DNA of 64,000 bases from CAYOSF01 sp964406605 (GCA_964406605.1 CAYOSF010000001.1:310001-374000); one strand, 5' to 3'. Numbered from the stretch's first letter, positions 16,591 through 25,732 are shown. The notes: a model not told the origin generated them from the sequence alone. Made by a program: numbers and translations.

Positions 16591-17997
16591 ATGAGTCCCA
16601 GGCGAGCTCGGTCACGTGGCGAAGCGCCGGATACCCGGTCGGGCCAAGGTTCAGCGGGGGACGTGGACGATATCGTCCGCCGGGGCGTCATTGAGGTCAT
16701 TCCCAAGGAGGAGTTCCTGGAGGCGCTCCAGTCCGGGCGAAAGCTGCGGCTGAAGCTGGGGCTCGACCCCAGCAAGCCCGATCTCCACATCGGTCACGGC
16801 GTGCTGCTGCGAAAGCTGCGCCGTCTGCAGGAGATGGGACATCAGGTGGTACTGATCGTGGGAGACTGGACGGCGCAGATCGGCGATCCAAGCGGCCAAT
16901 CCGCCACCCGGCCCATGTTGACGGCCGCTGAGGTGAAGGCCAACGCTGAGACGTACATGCGCCAGTTCTTCCACGTGGTGGATCACGAGCGCACGGAGGT
17001 ACGCTGGCAGAGCGAGTGGTTCGGCAAGTTCACCCTGGAGGACGTGGTGCGTCTCGCGGGGCGGTTCACCGTGGCCCAGATGCTCCAGCGCGAGGACTTC
17101 CGCCAGCGTTTCGAGGCGCAGAAACCGCTCGGCGTGCACGAGCTGCTCTATCCCTTGCTCCAGGCGTACGACTCTGTCGCTATCGAAGCCGACGTGGAGT
17201 TCGGCGGGTCCGACCAGCGGTTCAACCTGCTCGTTGGCCGGGAGCTCCAGCAGGCGATGGGCCAGCGCCCGCAGATCGTGTTCATCATGGGGCTCCTGGT
17301 GGGCACCGACGGCGTCCAGAAGATGAGCAAGAGTCTGGGGAACACCGTTGACTTCGAGGACCCGCCGAGCGAGAAGTATGGGAAGCTGATGTCCGTGCCG
17401 GACGGCGTGCTTGTTGACTACCTGGACCTGGCCACCGACATGCCTGACGAGGAGCTGGCTTTCGTACGACGCCAGATCGAGGAACGTTCGATTAACCCGA
17501 TGGAGGTGAAGAAACGGCTGGCGCGGGAGGTCGTCTCTCAGTTTCATGGGGAGGAGGCGGCGCGAGAGGCGGAGGAGGCGTTCGAGCGGGTGTTCCAGCG
17601 CGGCCGCCCCGGTCGACTATTCAATGAGGAGGGGATGGCGGGCGCGGTCAGGCGACTGTTTCAGGGGAAGGGACAGAAGCTCATGGTTCGCGACCTGTCC
17701 GATGACATTAAGGAACTGCTGATTCCTTCGGGAGAGGCAGGGCTCGATGTACCAGCCCGGTGGGTGAAGCCTTCGGGACCCGGCTGGCACCTCCCGACTA
17801 TCCTGGCGGATGTGGGGCTTGCGCCCAGTATCTCTGAAGCTCGTAGGCTGGTTCACCAAGGTGCGGTCGACGTCAATGGAACGACCATAAGCGGCGAATT
17901 CCTCTCTCACCGTCAGATGGAGCCAGGCAGCATCATCCGGGTGGGCAAGCACCGCTTCCTTCGCATCGTCGACGCGGGCAAAGAAGACGCATCCTGA
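16591..17997 (+). CDS. tyrS: Tyrosyl-tRNA synthetase
   Basis: TyrS charges tRNA-Tyr. The 468-residue class I synthetase has HIGH at 66-69 (LHIGHG), KMSKS at 244-248, the tyrosine-site segment IGDPSGQSATRP, and a C-terminal S4 RNA-binding domain (ISEARRLVHQGAVDVNG). The form with LGLDPSKPDLHIGHG belongs to the TyrZ-like branch. The N-terminus carries about 28 extra residues of low complexity before the first conserved helix, so a start slightly downstream is possible. It lies five bases after ribF. Confidence 0.95.
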   Translation: MSPRRARSRGEAPDTRSGQGSAGDVDDIVRRGVIEVIPKEEFLEALQSGRKLRLKLGLDPSKPDLHIGHGVLLRKLRRLQEMGHQVVLIVGDWTAQIGDPSGQSATRPMLTAAEVKANAETYMRQFFHVVDHERTEVRWQSEWFGKFTLEDVVRLAGRFTVAQMLQREDFRQRFEAQKPLGVHELLYPLLQAYDSVAIEADVEFGGSDQRFNLLVGRELQQAMGQRPQIVFIMGLLVGTDGVQKMSKSLGNTVDFEDPPSEKYGKLMSVPDGVLVDYLDLATDMPDEELAFVRRQIEERSINPMEVKKRLAREVVSQFHGEEAAREAEEAFERVFQRGRPGRLFNEEGMAGAVRRLFQGKGQKLMVRDLSDDIKELLIPSGEAGLDVPARWVKPSGPGWHLPTILADVGLAPSISEARRLVHQGAVDVNGTTISGEFLSHRQMEPGSIIRVGKHRFLRIVDAGKEDAS

Positions 17998-18071
17998 CTG
18001 CCGTTGGCCTCGCTCCGGGTCCGGCAACGTGCTACCCTGATAGCAGACGAGCAGGTGGGAGGGGTTCGCTG

Positions 18072-18560
18072 ATGGATGCTGATTTCCGGATAGACGTGAA
18101 CGAGGTCCACCGTGCGATAGACGTTGGCGAGATCATCGCGCTCTACTTTCCGCTGCTGCGGAAGACACTCCTTATGGACACCAGAACCACGACCCTGGAC
18201 GGACCCATGATCAAGGTGGTCCCCATGGCAACGTCCCCGGAGGAACGGTTCCGTGAGCTCGTGCGTCTGCGACCTCGCTTCCCGAAGCCGGAGAGCATCA
18301 GTATCATCCCGTGGCCGAAATACGTGGCGAGCCTGGTCCGGTTGGACGTCTGGGACCACATCGTTCGTCGTTTCCTGGAGATCGGCCCGCCCGAGGTCGT
18401 CCGCCAGTGCGAGGAGTGCCTGGAGGAGGTGCGCCGCGCCGAGCGGGAGGAGATCCGCCGGGCGATCAGCGGCCAGCAGTATGAGACCCTCTGGCAGCCC
18501 GCCGATGCGCGGGGCAGCAGCGGGGCTGAACTCGATGACGACGACGAGGAGGCCTGCTGA
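18072..18560 (+). CDS. Conserved hypothetical protein, 162 residues
   Basis: I do not recognise this protein. It has no membrane segment, signal peptide or cysteine cluster. The N-terminal half is β-rich (EIIALYFPLLRKTLLMDTR, GPMIKVVPM) and the segment around residues 78-105 (SISIIPWPKYVASLVRLDVWDHI) is compact and hydrophobic. The C-terminus is a charged helix ending in an acidic tail (ELDDDDEEAC). ATG 18072 has a good ribosome binding site (GGGAGGGG). Two hairpins follow its stop, so it is probably a single-gene transcript. Confidence 0.7.
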   Translation: MDADFRIDVNEVHRAIDVGEIIALYFPLLRKTLLMDTRTTTLDGPMIKVVPMATSPEERFRELVRLRPRFPKPESISIIPWPKYVASLVRLDVWDHIVRRFLEIGPPEVVRQCEECLEEVRRAEREEIRRAISGQQYETLWQPADARGSSGAELDDDDEEAC

Positions 18561-18593
18561 GGGCCACGTCCGGCCGCAACCCCGACTTGACGA

Positions 18594-18618
18594 GCGGGCG
18601 ACCCACTGGGTCGCCCGC
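18594..18618. terminator. Perfect 12-bp inverted repeat downstream of the 162-residue gene
   Basis: GCGGGCGACCCA (18594-18605) and its exact complement TGGGTCGCCCGC (18607-18618) are separated by one base. No T-run follows, so it may be a weak terminator or an mRNA 3' end stabiliser between the convergent 162-residue and EF-G-like genes. Confidence 0.45.
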
Positions 18619-18667
18619 TGCTGCTAGGCCGGGCGTGTTGCCGCTCTACCAGCCTCTGGGGACGAAG

Positions 18668-18687
18668 GGCCGGGCACCAGCCCGGCC
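18668..18687. terminator. Bidirectional terminator-like hairpin
   Basis: GGCCGGGC-ACCA-GCCCGGCC forms a perfect 8-bp stem with a 4-base loop. The + strand continues with the pyrimidine-rich TCGCTCTCCTTCTT; the - strand continues CTTCGTCC. It sits 39 bases past the stop of the EF-G-like gene and serves convergent genes. Confidence 0.55.
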
Positions 18688-18725
18688 TCGCTCTCCTTCT
18701 TGCTGAGGGACCCCGAGTTCAGGCC

Positions 18726-20789
18726 CTAGGACGATTCCTCCTCCGCGCTCTGGATCACCCGCTGGGAGACGTGCGCAGGCACTTCCTCGTAGTGGCTGAC
18801 CTCCATGGTGTAGAACGCGCGGCCTTGCGTCATGGAGCGCAGGTCTGTGGCGTAGCGCTGGACCTCGGCCAGAGGGGCCTGCGCCTCGATGACGGTGAGC
18901 CCGCCCTGGGGCGTCATGCCCAGCACCTTGCCGCGCTTGCCGTTGAGGTCGCTGAGCACCTCTCCGGTGTTGGCCTCCGGAACGGTGATGCGCAGGTTCA
19001 TGATCGGCTCCAAGAGCACCGGCCCCGCTTCCTGAGCGCTCTGTTTTAGCGCCTGGGCGCCCGCGATCTTGAAGCAGATCTCCGACGAGTCCACCGGGTG
19101 ATCCTTTCCGTCGTAGAGGGTGACCTTGAGGTCGACCAGCGGGTAGTGGGCGAGGACGCCCTCCCGCATCGCCTCCTGGACGCCCTTCTCAACGGCGGGG
19201 ATGTACGCCCTGGGGACGGCGCCTCCGACGATCTTGTTCTCGAACTCGAAGCCCGCGCCCTTCGGCAGCGGCTCGATCTCGATGGCGACGCGGGCGTACT
19301 GGCCGTGGCCCCCGCTCTGCTTCTTGTGAATATAGTCCGCCTGGCGGGTGGCGGTCACGGTCTCTCTGTAGGGGACCTTCGGTGTGACCAGCTCTACCTC
19401 CACGCCGAACTTGCGCTTCATGCGCTCCGCCGTGACCTCGATGTGCGACTCGCCCAGGCCGGACAGGATCGTCTCGCTGGTGTCGGCATCCCGATGCACA
19501 CGCAGGCTGGGGTCCTCGTCGCTTACTCGGCTGAGGGCCGTACCCAGCTTGTCCAGGTCCGCCTTGGTCTTGGGGTAGACGGCCAGGCTGAACGACGGAT
19601 TCGGAGTCGCGATCGGGTCGAGCAGCAAAGGTCGGTCGCGGGAGCAGAGCGTGTCGCCGGTGGTCGTTTCGGTGAGTTTGGCGACGGCGCCGACGTCGCC
19701 GGCCGGTAGCTTGGCCGCCTGCTCCTGCGTCTTGCCCCGCATGTGGAAGAGCTGTGCGATTCGCTCCTGGATCTTGCGGTTGGCGTTCCAGACCTGGGAG
19801 TCGGCATTCAGCGTACCGGAGACTACGCGCAGGTACGTGAGCTTGCCCACGTAAGGATCGGCGCTGGTCTTGAAAGCGAGCACGGCCAGCGGCCCAGCGG
19901 CATCCGCGGTTAGCGATACCTCGTTCCCTCCCTCGTCTCGGCAGGTGACCTCGCCCCGGTCCACGGGCGATGGGCCGTACTGGACGATGGCGTCCAGTAG
20001 CCTGGGCACGGCGACGTTCTTCGTGGCGGAGCCAGCCAGGATAGGGATGATGCTGCCCGAGAGGATGCCGGCACGCAGACCGGCTCGCAACTCGTCGGCG
20101 GTCAATTCCTCGCCCTCCAAGTACTTGGTGATCAAGGCGTCGTCCGTTTCGGCTATCGCCTCGACGAGTTGCTCGCGATACGTGGAGGCGTCCGCCGCGA
20201 GGGACTCGGGAATCGCACCGGGCTCGGCCCCCTCGCCGGAGAACGCCTGCATCTGGAGCACGTCCACGACGCCCTGGAACGTATCCTGGGCGCCGATCGG
20301 TACTTGGAGGGGAATACAGGGTTTTCCGAAGCGCTCTTGTACCTGCTGGACCGCACCGGCGAAGTCGGCGTTCTCTCGGTCCATCCGGTTGATGAACACC
20401 AGGCGCGGGAGCGCCTGTTCGTCGGCGTAGCCCCACGCGAGATCGGTGCCGACCTCCACACCCGCAACGGCATCGACGACCAGGAGAGCGGCGTCGGCGG
20501 CACGGACTCCTTCTTTCACCTCACCGAGGAAGTCGGCGTAGCCGGGCGTATCGATGAGGTTGACCTTGTGGTCGCTCCACTCGCAGGGAAGGAGCGAGAG
20601 GCTGATGCTGATCTGGCGTTTGATCTCATCCGGGTCGTAGTCGGAGGTCGTGTTGCCGTCGTCTATGCGGCCCAGACGGTTGATGGCGCCGGCGACGAAG
20701 AGCGCGGCCTCTGAGAGGGACGTCTTGCCGGTGCCGCCGTGGCCCAGCACAACGACGTTCCGAATCTGGTCTGTCTGGTACTCCTTCAT
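18726..20789 (-). CDS. Elongation factor G-like GTPase
   Basis: The 687-residue protein has all EF-G domains: an N-terminal GTPase, domain II, then domains III-V (SQEILSGLGESHIEV-like stretch, RETVT, GHGQYARVAIEI). It differs from canonical EF-G at key spots. The P-loop is GHGGTGKTSL (about 16-25) rather than AHIDAGKTT, and the G4 motif reads NRMD instead of NKMD. These changes are typical of the EF-G-like paralogue (FusA2-type) whose role in ribosome function is poorly defined. G3 (DTPGYADF) is normal. It is transcribed away from the malic enzyme gene's end and has its own promoter. Confidence 0.9.
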   Translation of the reverse strand: MKEYQTDQIRNVVVLGHGGTGKTSLSEAALFVAGAINRLGRIDDGNTTSDYDPDEIKRQISISLSLLPCEWSDHKVNLIDTPGYADFLGEVKEGVRAADAALLVVDAVAGVEVGTDLAWGYADEQALPRLVFINRMDRENADFAGAVQQVQERFGKPCIPLQVPIGAQDTFQGVVDVLQMQAFSGEGAEPGAIPESLAADASTYREQLVEAIAETDDALITKYLEGEELTADELRAGLRAGILSGSIIPILAGSATKNVAVPRLLDAIVQYGPSPVDRGEVTCRDEGGNEVSLTADAAGPLAVLAFKTSADPYVGKLTYLRVVSGTLNADSQVWNANRKIQERIAQLFHMRGKTQEQAAKLPAGDVGAVAKLTETTTGDTLCSRDRPLLLDPIATPNPSFSLAVYPKTKADLDKLGTALSRVSDEDPSLRVHRDADTSETILSGLGESHIEVTAERMKRKFGVEVELVTPKVPYRETVTATRQADYIHKKQSGGHGQYARVAIEIEPLPKGAGFEFENKIVGGAVPRAYIPAVEKGVQEAMREGVLAHYPLVDLKVTLYDGKDHPVDSSEICFKIAGAQALKQSAQEAGPVLLEPIMNLRITVPEANTGEVLSDLNGKRGKVLGMTPQGGLTVIEAQAPLAEVQRYATDLRSMTQGRAFYTMEVSHYEEVPAHVSQRVIQSAEEESS

Positions 20790-20872
20790 AGACCGGAGAC
20801 TCCTGTGGTGAGATCAGCGAAGGGCCGCCTGCCGGTGAACGGAACCGTCCTTTCCGGCTACGGTCGCCTCGG

Positions 20873-20901
20873 ATTGTACCGAAGCGTTCTGAGGCGGGCA
20901 A
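20873..20901 (-). promoter_or_regulatory. Probable σ70-type promoter of the EF-G-like gene
   Basis: On the minus strand TTGCCC (20896-20901) and TACAAT (20873-20878) are spaced by 17 bases. The -10 matches five of six consensus bases. It lies about 85 bases upstream of the ATG at 20789. Confidence 0.55.
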
Positions 20902-20954
20902 GACGCGTCGCCGCGGCCGGCGGCGAGGTTCCGGCGCTACACGTGGATGCGAGC

Positions 20955-22283
20955 CTACGGCATCTGAATGATGCCCTCTCGCATCAGCATTCCGGCCGCC
21001 TCACGCGCCCTCCGGATCTTGGAGGAGGCGATATCGAGGAGTTCTTCGCGAGTCCGTTCGATCCCTGCGACTCCCTGCTCTATGGCCTTCATGCCGACCG
21101 CAACCGCCTCACGGGGGAAGACCTCCCACTCGTCCATGGTAGGAATGACGTACTCGTCATGGATGCCGTTGTCCTCGGCGCACTGGGCAAGCTCCTGGGC
21201 GGCCGCGATACACATCTCGTCGGTGATGGTTCTGGCCCTGACGTCCAGGGTACCCCTGAATATGCCGGGAAACCCCAGCGAGTTGTTGATCTGGTTGGGG
21301 AAATCGCTTCGGCCGGTGGCGAATATCCTTGCGCCGGCGTCCTTGGCGTCCCAGGGGAATATCTCCGGTACGGGGTTCGCGCAGGCGAACACGACGGCAT
21401 CAGAAGCCATCGCCGATATCCATTCCTTCTTCACGGTGTCCGGTCCGGGGCGCGAGAGCGCGATCAGGACGTCCGCTCCCTTCATCGCGTCGGGCAGTTC
21501 ACCCTTGAGGGCGTCGCCGTTGGTGGCCTTGGCCAGCTCCCACTTCTCCTTGAAGTCCGCCTCCAGGTCGGTCCGCTCTCGATGCAGCGTGCCCTTGCTG
21601 TCGCACATGATGATGTTCTCCGGCCGAACGCCAGCGGCGACCATCAGCCAGGCGGTTCTGACACCCGAGGCCCCTGCGCCGGCCATCGCCACCCGGGCTT
21701 CGCTCATCTTCTTGTTGACCAGCTTCAGGGCGTTGATCAGACCGGCCAGAACCACCGTGGCCGTCCCTTGCTGATCGTCATGCCAGACCGGAATGCGGGC
21801 CCGCTCACGAGCAGAATTGAGGATATCAAAGCACTTCGGGTGAGAGATGTCCTCCAAGTTCACGCCGGCAAACGAGGGCTGAAGCAGGAGGACGGTCTCG
21901 ATGATCCGGTCCGGATCCTTCGTATCCAGGCAGATCGGAAAGGCATCGACGCCACCGAGGTACTTGTAGAGCAACGCCTTGCCCTCCATCACGGGGAGAG
22001 CCGCCTCGGGGCCGATGTCGCCGAGGCCCAACACTCTGGTCCCATCGCTGATCACCGCCACGAAGTTTGCCTTGTTTGTGTGATCGAAGACCCTCTCGGG
22101 GTGCTCCTGAATGTCAAGGCACGGTTGCGCTACCCCGGGGGAGTACCAAATACCGAAGTCGTCGAAATCGCGGATGCAGCACTTGGGGACGGTTTCGATC
22201 TTGCCTCGGTAGAAGGGGTGCAGCTCCATCGCGTCCCTTCCGGGCTTCTCCGCCTTCTCGAGCAGTTCTTCTAGTGTTTGCAT
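20955..22283 (-). CDS. NAD(P)-dependent malic enzyme
   Basis: The enzyme oxidatively decarboxylates malate to pyruvate, producing NAD(P)H. The 442-residue protein shows the YSPGVAQPCLDI segment, ISDGTRVLGLGDIG, the metal/substrate segment IPVWHDDQQGTATVVLAGL, the Rossmann AGAGASGVRTAWL and the ATGRSDFPNQINNSLGFPGIFRG motif. There is no C-terminal phosphotransacetylase domain. The single gene is preceded by an unusually long leader. Cofactor preference cannot be read with confidence. Confidence 0.92.
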   Translation of the reverse strand: MQTLEELLEKAEKPGRDAMELHPFYRGKIETVPKCCIRDFDDFGIWYSPGVAQPCLDIQEHPERVFDHTNKANFVAVISDGTRVLGLGDIGPEAALPVMEGKALLYKYLGGVDAFPICLDTKDPDRIIETVLLLQPSFAGVNLEDISHPKCFDILNSARERARIPVWHDDQQGTATVVLAGLINALKLVNKKMSEARVAMAGAGASGVRTAWLMVAAGVRPENIIMCDSKGTLHRERTDLEADFKEKWELAKATNGDALKGELPDAMKGADVLIALSRPGPDTVKKEWISAMASDAVVFACANPVPEIFPWDAKDAGARIFATGRSDFPNQINNSLGFPGIFRGTLDVRARTITDEMCIAAAQELAQCAEDNGIHDEYVIPTMDEWEVFPREAVAVGMKAIEQGVAGIERTREELLDIASSKIRRAREAAGMLMREGIIQMP

Positions 22284-22748
22284 GACGAGAATCCTTCCTG
22301 TTCGTCCCTTCTACGGGCCTATCTGACTGATGGCCTGGAGACTCCAAGGGCGGTCCTTGAGGCCAGGCGAGAAGAGTGTGGGGTCGATCGGGAGCCGCCC
22401 CATCCCCGTTCGGTTCTGCTGTCCACGCGGTGTTCGCGGCATGTCCAATCGTGCCGTGTTCGGCTCGGCAGACTTGGTGTGCTGCCGACGGCATCGTCTT
22501 GGTGCGAGGGCGTTCCTCGGTGGGCGACTTCCGCCAGGGCTCCTGCTCCGCCTTGGTGTAGGGGTCTACCTATCTTGCTTGTGGTGACAAGGCCTCCGGG
22601 CCTAGCGCGGCAGAACCCAATGGCCATGCCAGGCTCGTTTCTCGCGCCGACCGTCCTTACCCAGTCGTCGCGTGGGGACGGATCGTTCGGCACTTGCCCA
22701 ATGCCGGAGCATCAGACAGACTCCTTTCGCAGGGTTAGAAGTGGCTGC
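22284..22748 (-). promoter_or_regulatory. Long (~460 nt) 5' leader of the malic enzyme gene
   Basis: A promoter at 22749-22777 faces the malic enzyme, leaving about 460 untranslated bases. The leader has a stem-loop near its end (arms around 22333-22368, pairing GCCTGG with CCAGGC and an inner CTCAAGG with CCTTGGAG), a GGCA/TGCC hairpin near 22690-22703, and a short open frame with its own ribosome binding site. I found no T-box, RNase P, tmRNA or known riboswitch consensus. The plus strand holds no convincing gene here either. Confidence 0.4.
22602..22712 (-). CDS. Possible 36-residue leader peptide
   Basis: ATG at 22712 is preceded eight bases upstream by a strong AAAGGAG site and opens a 36-residue frame ending in TAG at 22602. 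The peptide is rich in arginine and tryptophan. It lies about 30 bases after the predicted transcription start of the malic enzyme leader, a position that suits a leader peptide or short upstream frame. No homologue is known to me and it may be spurious. Confidence 0.25.
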   Translation of the reverse strand: MLRHWASAERSVPTRRLGKDGRREKRAWHGHWVLPR

Positions 22749-22777
22749 ATTATAGCGGAACCGCTCCTTGGTATCGA
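22749..22777 (-). promoter_or_regulatory. Predicted promoter of the malic enzyme leader
   Basis: On the minus strand a perfect TATAAT (22749-22754) lies 17 bases from TCGATA (22772-22777), which matches the -35 consensus at four of six positions. Confidence 0.6.
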
Positions 22778-22974
22778 GCGTGGGAAAAGAGGGGGCGTTC
22801 GGCCATCGGGTGTACCTATAGGCTGAGGATCGGCGGTCCATTATCCTGCGGGATGCGTCGTCGCCCGAACGCTGGTGTCTGCCTTTGGAGCGGTTGGGGT
22901 ACAATGTGGCCGCCGAGGCATGCCCGAATGCTCCGCCCACGCCCGTACCAGTTCGCAAGGAGGAAGCTGGCCCC

Positions 22975-24144
22975 ATGATGCCCCTCGAAGACATCCACAT
23001 CCTAGACCTTTCGCGTCTCGCGCCCGGTCCTTTCTGCACGATGCTGCTGGCCGATCTGGGAGCAGACGTGCTGCTCATCGAGCCGCCGCCGGACACCAGG
23101 GTGGGGCAGGGGCCGGGCGTTGCCCGCGGCGGCGAAGCCTACAATGCTCTCGGCCGCAACAAACGCAGCATCATCCTAAACCTGCGCGACGACAACGCCC
23201 GTGAGATCTTCCTGCGGCTGGCAGAGTCGGCGGATGTGGTGGTCGAAGGCTTCCGGCCGGGCGTGGTGAAGCGGCTGGGGGTCGATTACGACGCGGTGCG
23301 AGAGAGGAACCCCCGGCTGGTCTACTGCTCGGTGTCCGGCTACGGACAGACGGGTCCCTATGCCGGAATGGTAGGACACGACATCAACTACATCTCGGTC
23401 GGCGGCGCGCTCGGGATGATCGGGTGGCCGGGCCAGCCTCCTGCCATCCCGTTGAACGTGATTGCGGACTTCGCGGCGGGAGGCCTCCATGCCGCGTACG
23501 GCATTCTGGCCGCCCTCCATGCAAGGGAACGCACCGGGCACGGGCAGTTCGTGGACATCGCGATGTCCGATGGGGTTCTGTATCTGCTGGCCCAGGTCAT
23601 CGGCGGATATTTCGCCAGCGGTCGCGTACCCGGTGCGGGCACGACGATTCTCAACGGTGACGCCGCCTTCTACAACGTGTACCAATGCCGGGACGGTGGC
23701 TGGATCAGCCTGGGAACGTTGGAACCCCATTTCTGGGTGAACCTGTGCTGCGCAATGGGCCGCGAGGACTTCCAGCCTTACCAACACAACGTGGAAAAGC
23801 GGGATGAGATCCTCAGCTACTTTCGGGACCAGTTCAAGACCAAGACGCGTGACGAGTGGTTCGAGATCCTGAAGGAGACAGACATCTGCGTCGCTCCCGT
23901 GTACGCGCTGGACGAGGCGCTCAACGATCCGCAGAACCTGGCTCGCGCCATGGTGGTGGAGGTCGAGCATCCTGAGGTTGGCACGGTACGGCAGGTCGGT
24001 ATCGGCACGAAGCTCTCGGAGACGCCGGGAGCCGTGCGCTCTGCGGCCCCAAGGCCGGGGCAACACACGGACGAGGTGCTCGCATCTCTCGGCTACGACG
24101 AGGACGGTATCCGAGCCTTGCGCGAGCGCGGCTCGGTCGCGTAG
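22975..24144 (+). CDS. CoA-transferase family III protein, α-methylacyl-CoA racemase-like
   Basis: The 389-residue protein belongs to the CaiB/BaiF fold: LDLSRLAPGPFCTMLLADLGADVLLIE, NKRSIILNLR, VVVEGFRPGVVKRLG. Two residues favour racemase over transferase: His135 in GHDINYIS and Asp165 in ADFAAGG, spaced 30 apart as are the catalytic His126/Asp156 of the mycobacterial α-methylacyl-CoA racemase. A transferase-type Asp in MSDGV is also present, so CoA transfer is not excluded. The likely role is branched-chain or bile-acid-like acyl-CoA metabolism. ATG 22975 follows an AAGGAGGA site (22957-22964). Confidence 0.85.
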   Translation: MMPLEDIHILDLSRLAPGPFCTMLLADLGADVLLIEPPPDTRVGQGPGVARGGEAYNALGRNKRSIILNLRDDNAREIFLRLAESADVVVEGFRPGVVKRLGVDYDAVRERNPRLVYCSVSGYGQTGPYAGMVGHDINYISVGGALGMIGWPGQPPAIPLNVIADFAAGGLHAAYGILAALHARERTGHGQFVDIAMSDGVLYLLAQVIGGYFASGRVPGAGTTILNGDAAFYNVYQCRDGGWISLGTLEPHFWVNLCCAMGREDFQPYQHNVEKRDEILSYFRDQFKTKTRDEWFEILKETDICVAPVYALDEALNDPQNLARAMVVEVEHPEVGTVRQVGIGTKLSETPGAVRSAAPRPGQHTDEVLASLGYDEDGIRALRERGSVA

Positions 24145-24209
24145 CGACCGGCAACCGGCTCGGTGCGTGAGGAACGGCTGTCTCAGGGCGGGCGGCGTGA
24201 GGGAAACCG

Positions 24210-24857
24210 CTAGTTCAAGAAGCTGAAGTCGTAGTTTGCGAGCTCGCTGAGGGCCTCACTGGGAGCGTCGAAGAGGAAGACGCCCGGCGCCAGGTAGTTG
24301 TCGGATGTGACCAGCAAGCCGAGGACGATGGCCCAGACGGCGAAGCCGGCCAGGTTGGCAACCAGCACTCGGGCCGCGTTGGCCGGTGTCACCGCCTGGA
24401 TGGCAATGGTCGTCAGGCCGAAGAAGAGGGCCACAGAGGCGAGGCCGACGCCGAGGTCGATCCCCGGAATGAAGATGGCCACGGAGAGAGCGAGGGGCGC
24501 CGCCGCCATGCCCATGGTGCGCAGCATCTCCTGCCAGTCGGCATCCTCTCGGAAGAGTTGGGTCAAGATCACCCAGGCTACCAGCAGCCAAACGATCCAC
24601 AGCGCCACGGAGAAGATGGAGCCGAGGATCACGGACTGGACGAACACTTGGCCGCTGTCGCCGAAGTCCTTCAACATCCACCAGAACCAGCCGCCCAGAC
24701 CGGCCAGCACGGTGGAGACGACCAGCACAAGCGCGGCCGGCACGGTCGCCGCGGGGTCCTGGCGCACTTCGTCGAAGACGCTGGTGTCCAGCCTGACGAG
24801 GCGCTGCAGCCGGTCGACCAGGATCGCGAAATCGAGTCGGGGCTCCATCGGCATCAT
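24210..24857 (-). CDS. Yip1-domain-like integral membrane protein
   Basis: The 215-residue protein begins with a short cytoplasmic helix (FAILVDRLQRLVRLDTSVFDEVRQDPAAT) then five hydrophobic segments, the layout of Yip1/YIPF-type bacterial membrane proteins. The pattern of an FDEVRxDPxAT entry followed by membrane helices is common to this family, whose bacterial function is unknown. ATG 24857 is preceded by AAGGAG. It converges with the racemase-like gene and is transcribed as a single gene. Confidence 0.7.
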   Translation of the reverse strand: MMPMEPRLDFAILVDRLQRLVRLDTSVFDEVRQDPAATVPAALVLVVSTVLAGLGGWFWWMLKDFGDSGQVFVQSVILGSIFSVALWIVWLLVAWVILTQLFREDADWQEMLRTMGMAAAPLALSVAIFIPGIDLGVGLASVALFFGLTTIAIQAVTPANAARVLVANLAGFAVWAIVLGLLVTSDNYLAPGVFLFDAPSEALSELANYDFSFLN

Positions 24858-25015
24858 GACACCACTCCTTTGGCGTTGCACCGCGTCCTACGGGTAGTCG
24901 TTCTCCGTGATTGCTGGTTGTGGCCAGTATAGAGGCGTGGTACGGCGTGGTAAAGCATCGCCCCGGCGTGATGGGTGTCCGCGCCGTTCGCGGAGGCAAC
25001 TGCGAGGCTGCTGCG

Positions 25016-25732
25016 CTACAGGGGACGCTTGGCCGGCAGGCCGGGCCGGCGGGGGAAGCGCTGAGGAGTCGGCAGTTCCTTGTCGATCATGACCAGCGTC
25101 TGAGCCGGGCTGGCCGTGGGTATGGGTTCGACGCTCCGTATGGAGCCCTTGAGTGTCTCCAGCGCCGTTCGCGCTTCATTGATCTCGTTGTCAACCCCCT
25201 TGCCCTTCGGGGCCAGCGCCACGCCGCCCATGCGCAGGAACGGCAGCATCAGCTCGACGAGCGTGCGCAAGGGCGCGAGCGCCTTCGCGACCGCGAAGTC
25301 GTACTGTTCCCGGTGACGCGGGTCATGCGCGGTCTCTTCGGATCGTCGACCGATCACCAGAACGTCGGTGAGGCCTAGCTCGGGCAGCACGGCGTGGAGG
25401 AACTCGCACTTTCGCTGCTTCGCCTCCACCAGAGTGAGTCTAAGGCTCGGTTCGAGGATCTTCAACGGGATACCCGGGACGCCGGAGCCGCTGCCAACGT
25501 CGATGAGCTGGCGATCGCGCAGGACAAGCCCCTCTTGGTGCATAAGAGAGAGGAGCGCGGCCGACTCAAGGAAATGACGCTGCTGTATCCCTTCTTCATC
25601 GCGCACAGCGGTCAGGCTGACGCGCTCCGCCCAGTCCCTGAGGACTTCAGAAAACGTCTCAAATCGCTCCAGTTGAACCTGGCTCAGCTCGATGCCCAGT
25701 TCGCTTGCGCCTTCTGTGAGAATGGGAAGCAT
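25016..25732 (-). CDS. rsmG: 16S rRNA (guanine-527 N7)-methyltransferase
   Basis: RsmG (GidB) methylates G527 of 16S rRNA; its loss gives low-level streptomycin resistance in other bacteria. The 238-residue protein has the helical N-terminus, the RHFLESAALL segment, the SAM-binding DVGSGSGVPGIPLKIL motif, LVEAKQRKCEFL and AVAKALAPLRTLVEL. C-terminal residues 215-238 are a basic proline-rich tail. Here it is not next to gidA/mnmG or parA, its usual neighbours. Confidence 0.93.
   Translation of the reverse strand: MLPILTEGASELGIELSQVQLERFETFSEVLRDWAERVSLTAVRDEEGIQQRHFLESAALLSLMHQEGLVLRDRQLIDVGSGSGVPGIPLKILEPSLRLTLVEAKQRKCEFLHAVLPELGLTDVLVIGRRSEETAHDPRHREQYDFAVAKALAPLRTLVELMLPFLRMGGVALAPKGKGVDNEINEARTALETLKGSIRSVEPIPTASPAQTLVMIDKELPTPQRFPRRPGLPAKRPL

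Noticed and set aside
22421..22450. A CCACGCGGTGTTCGCGG segment resembling a T-box antiterminator in the malic enzyme leader.
   Set aside because: The conserved T-box order of bases is not met and no specifier loop or terminator is visible.
22278..22826. A 182-codon plus-strand open frame.
   Set aside because: It runs antisense to the malic enzyme leader, has arginine/proline/serine-rich shadow composition and no ribosome binding site or domain.
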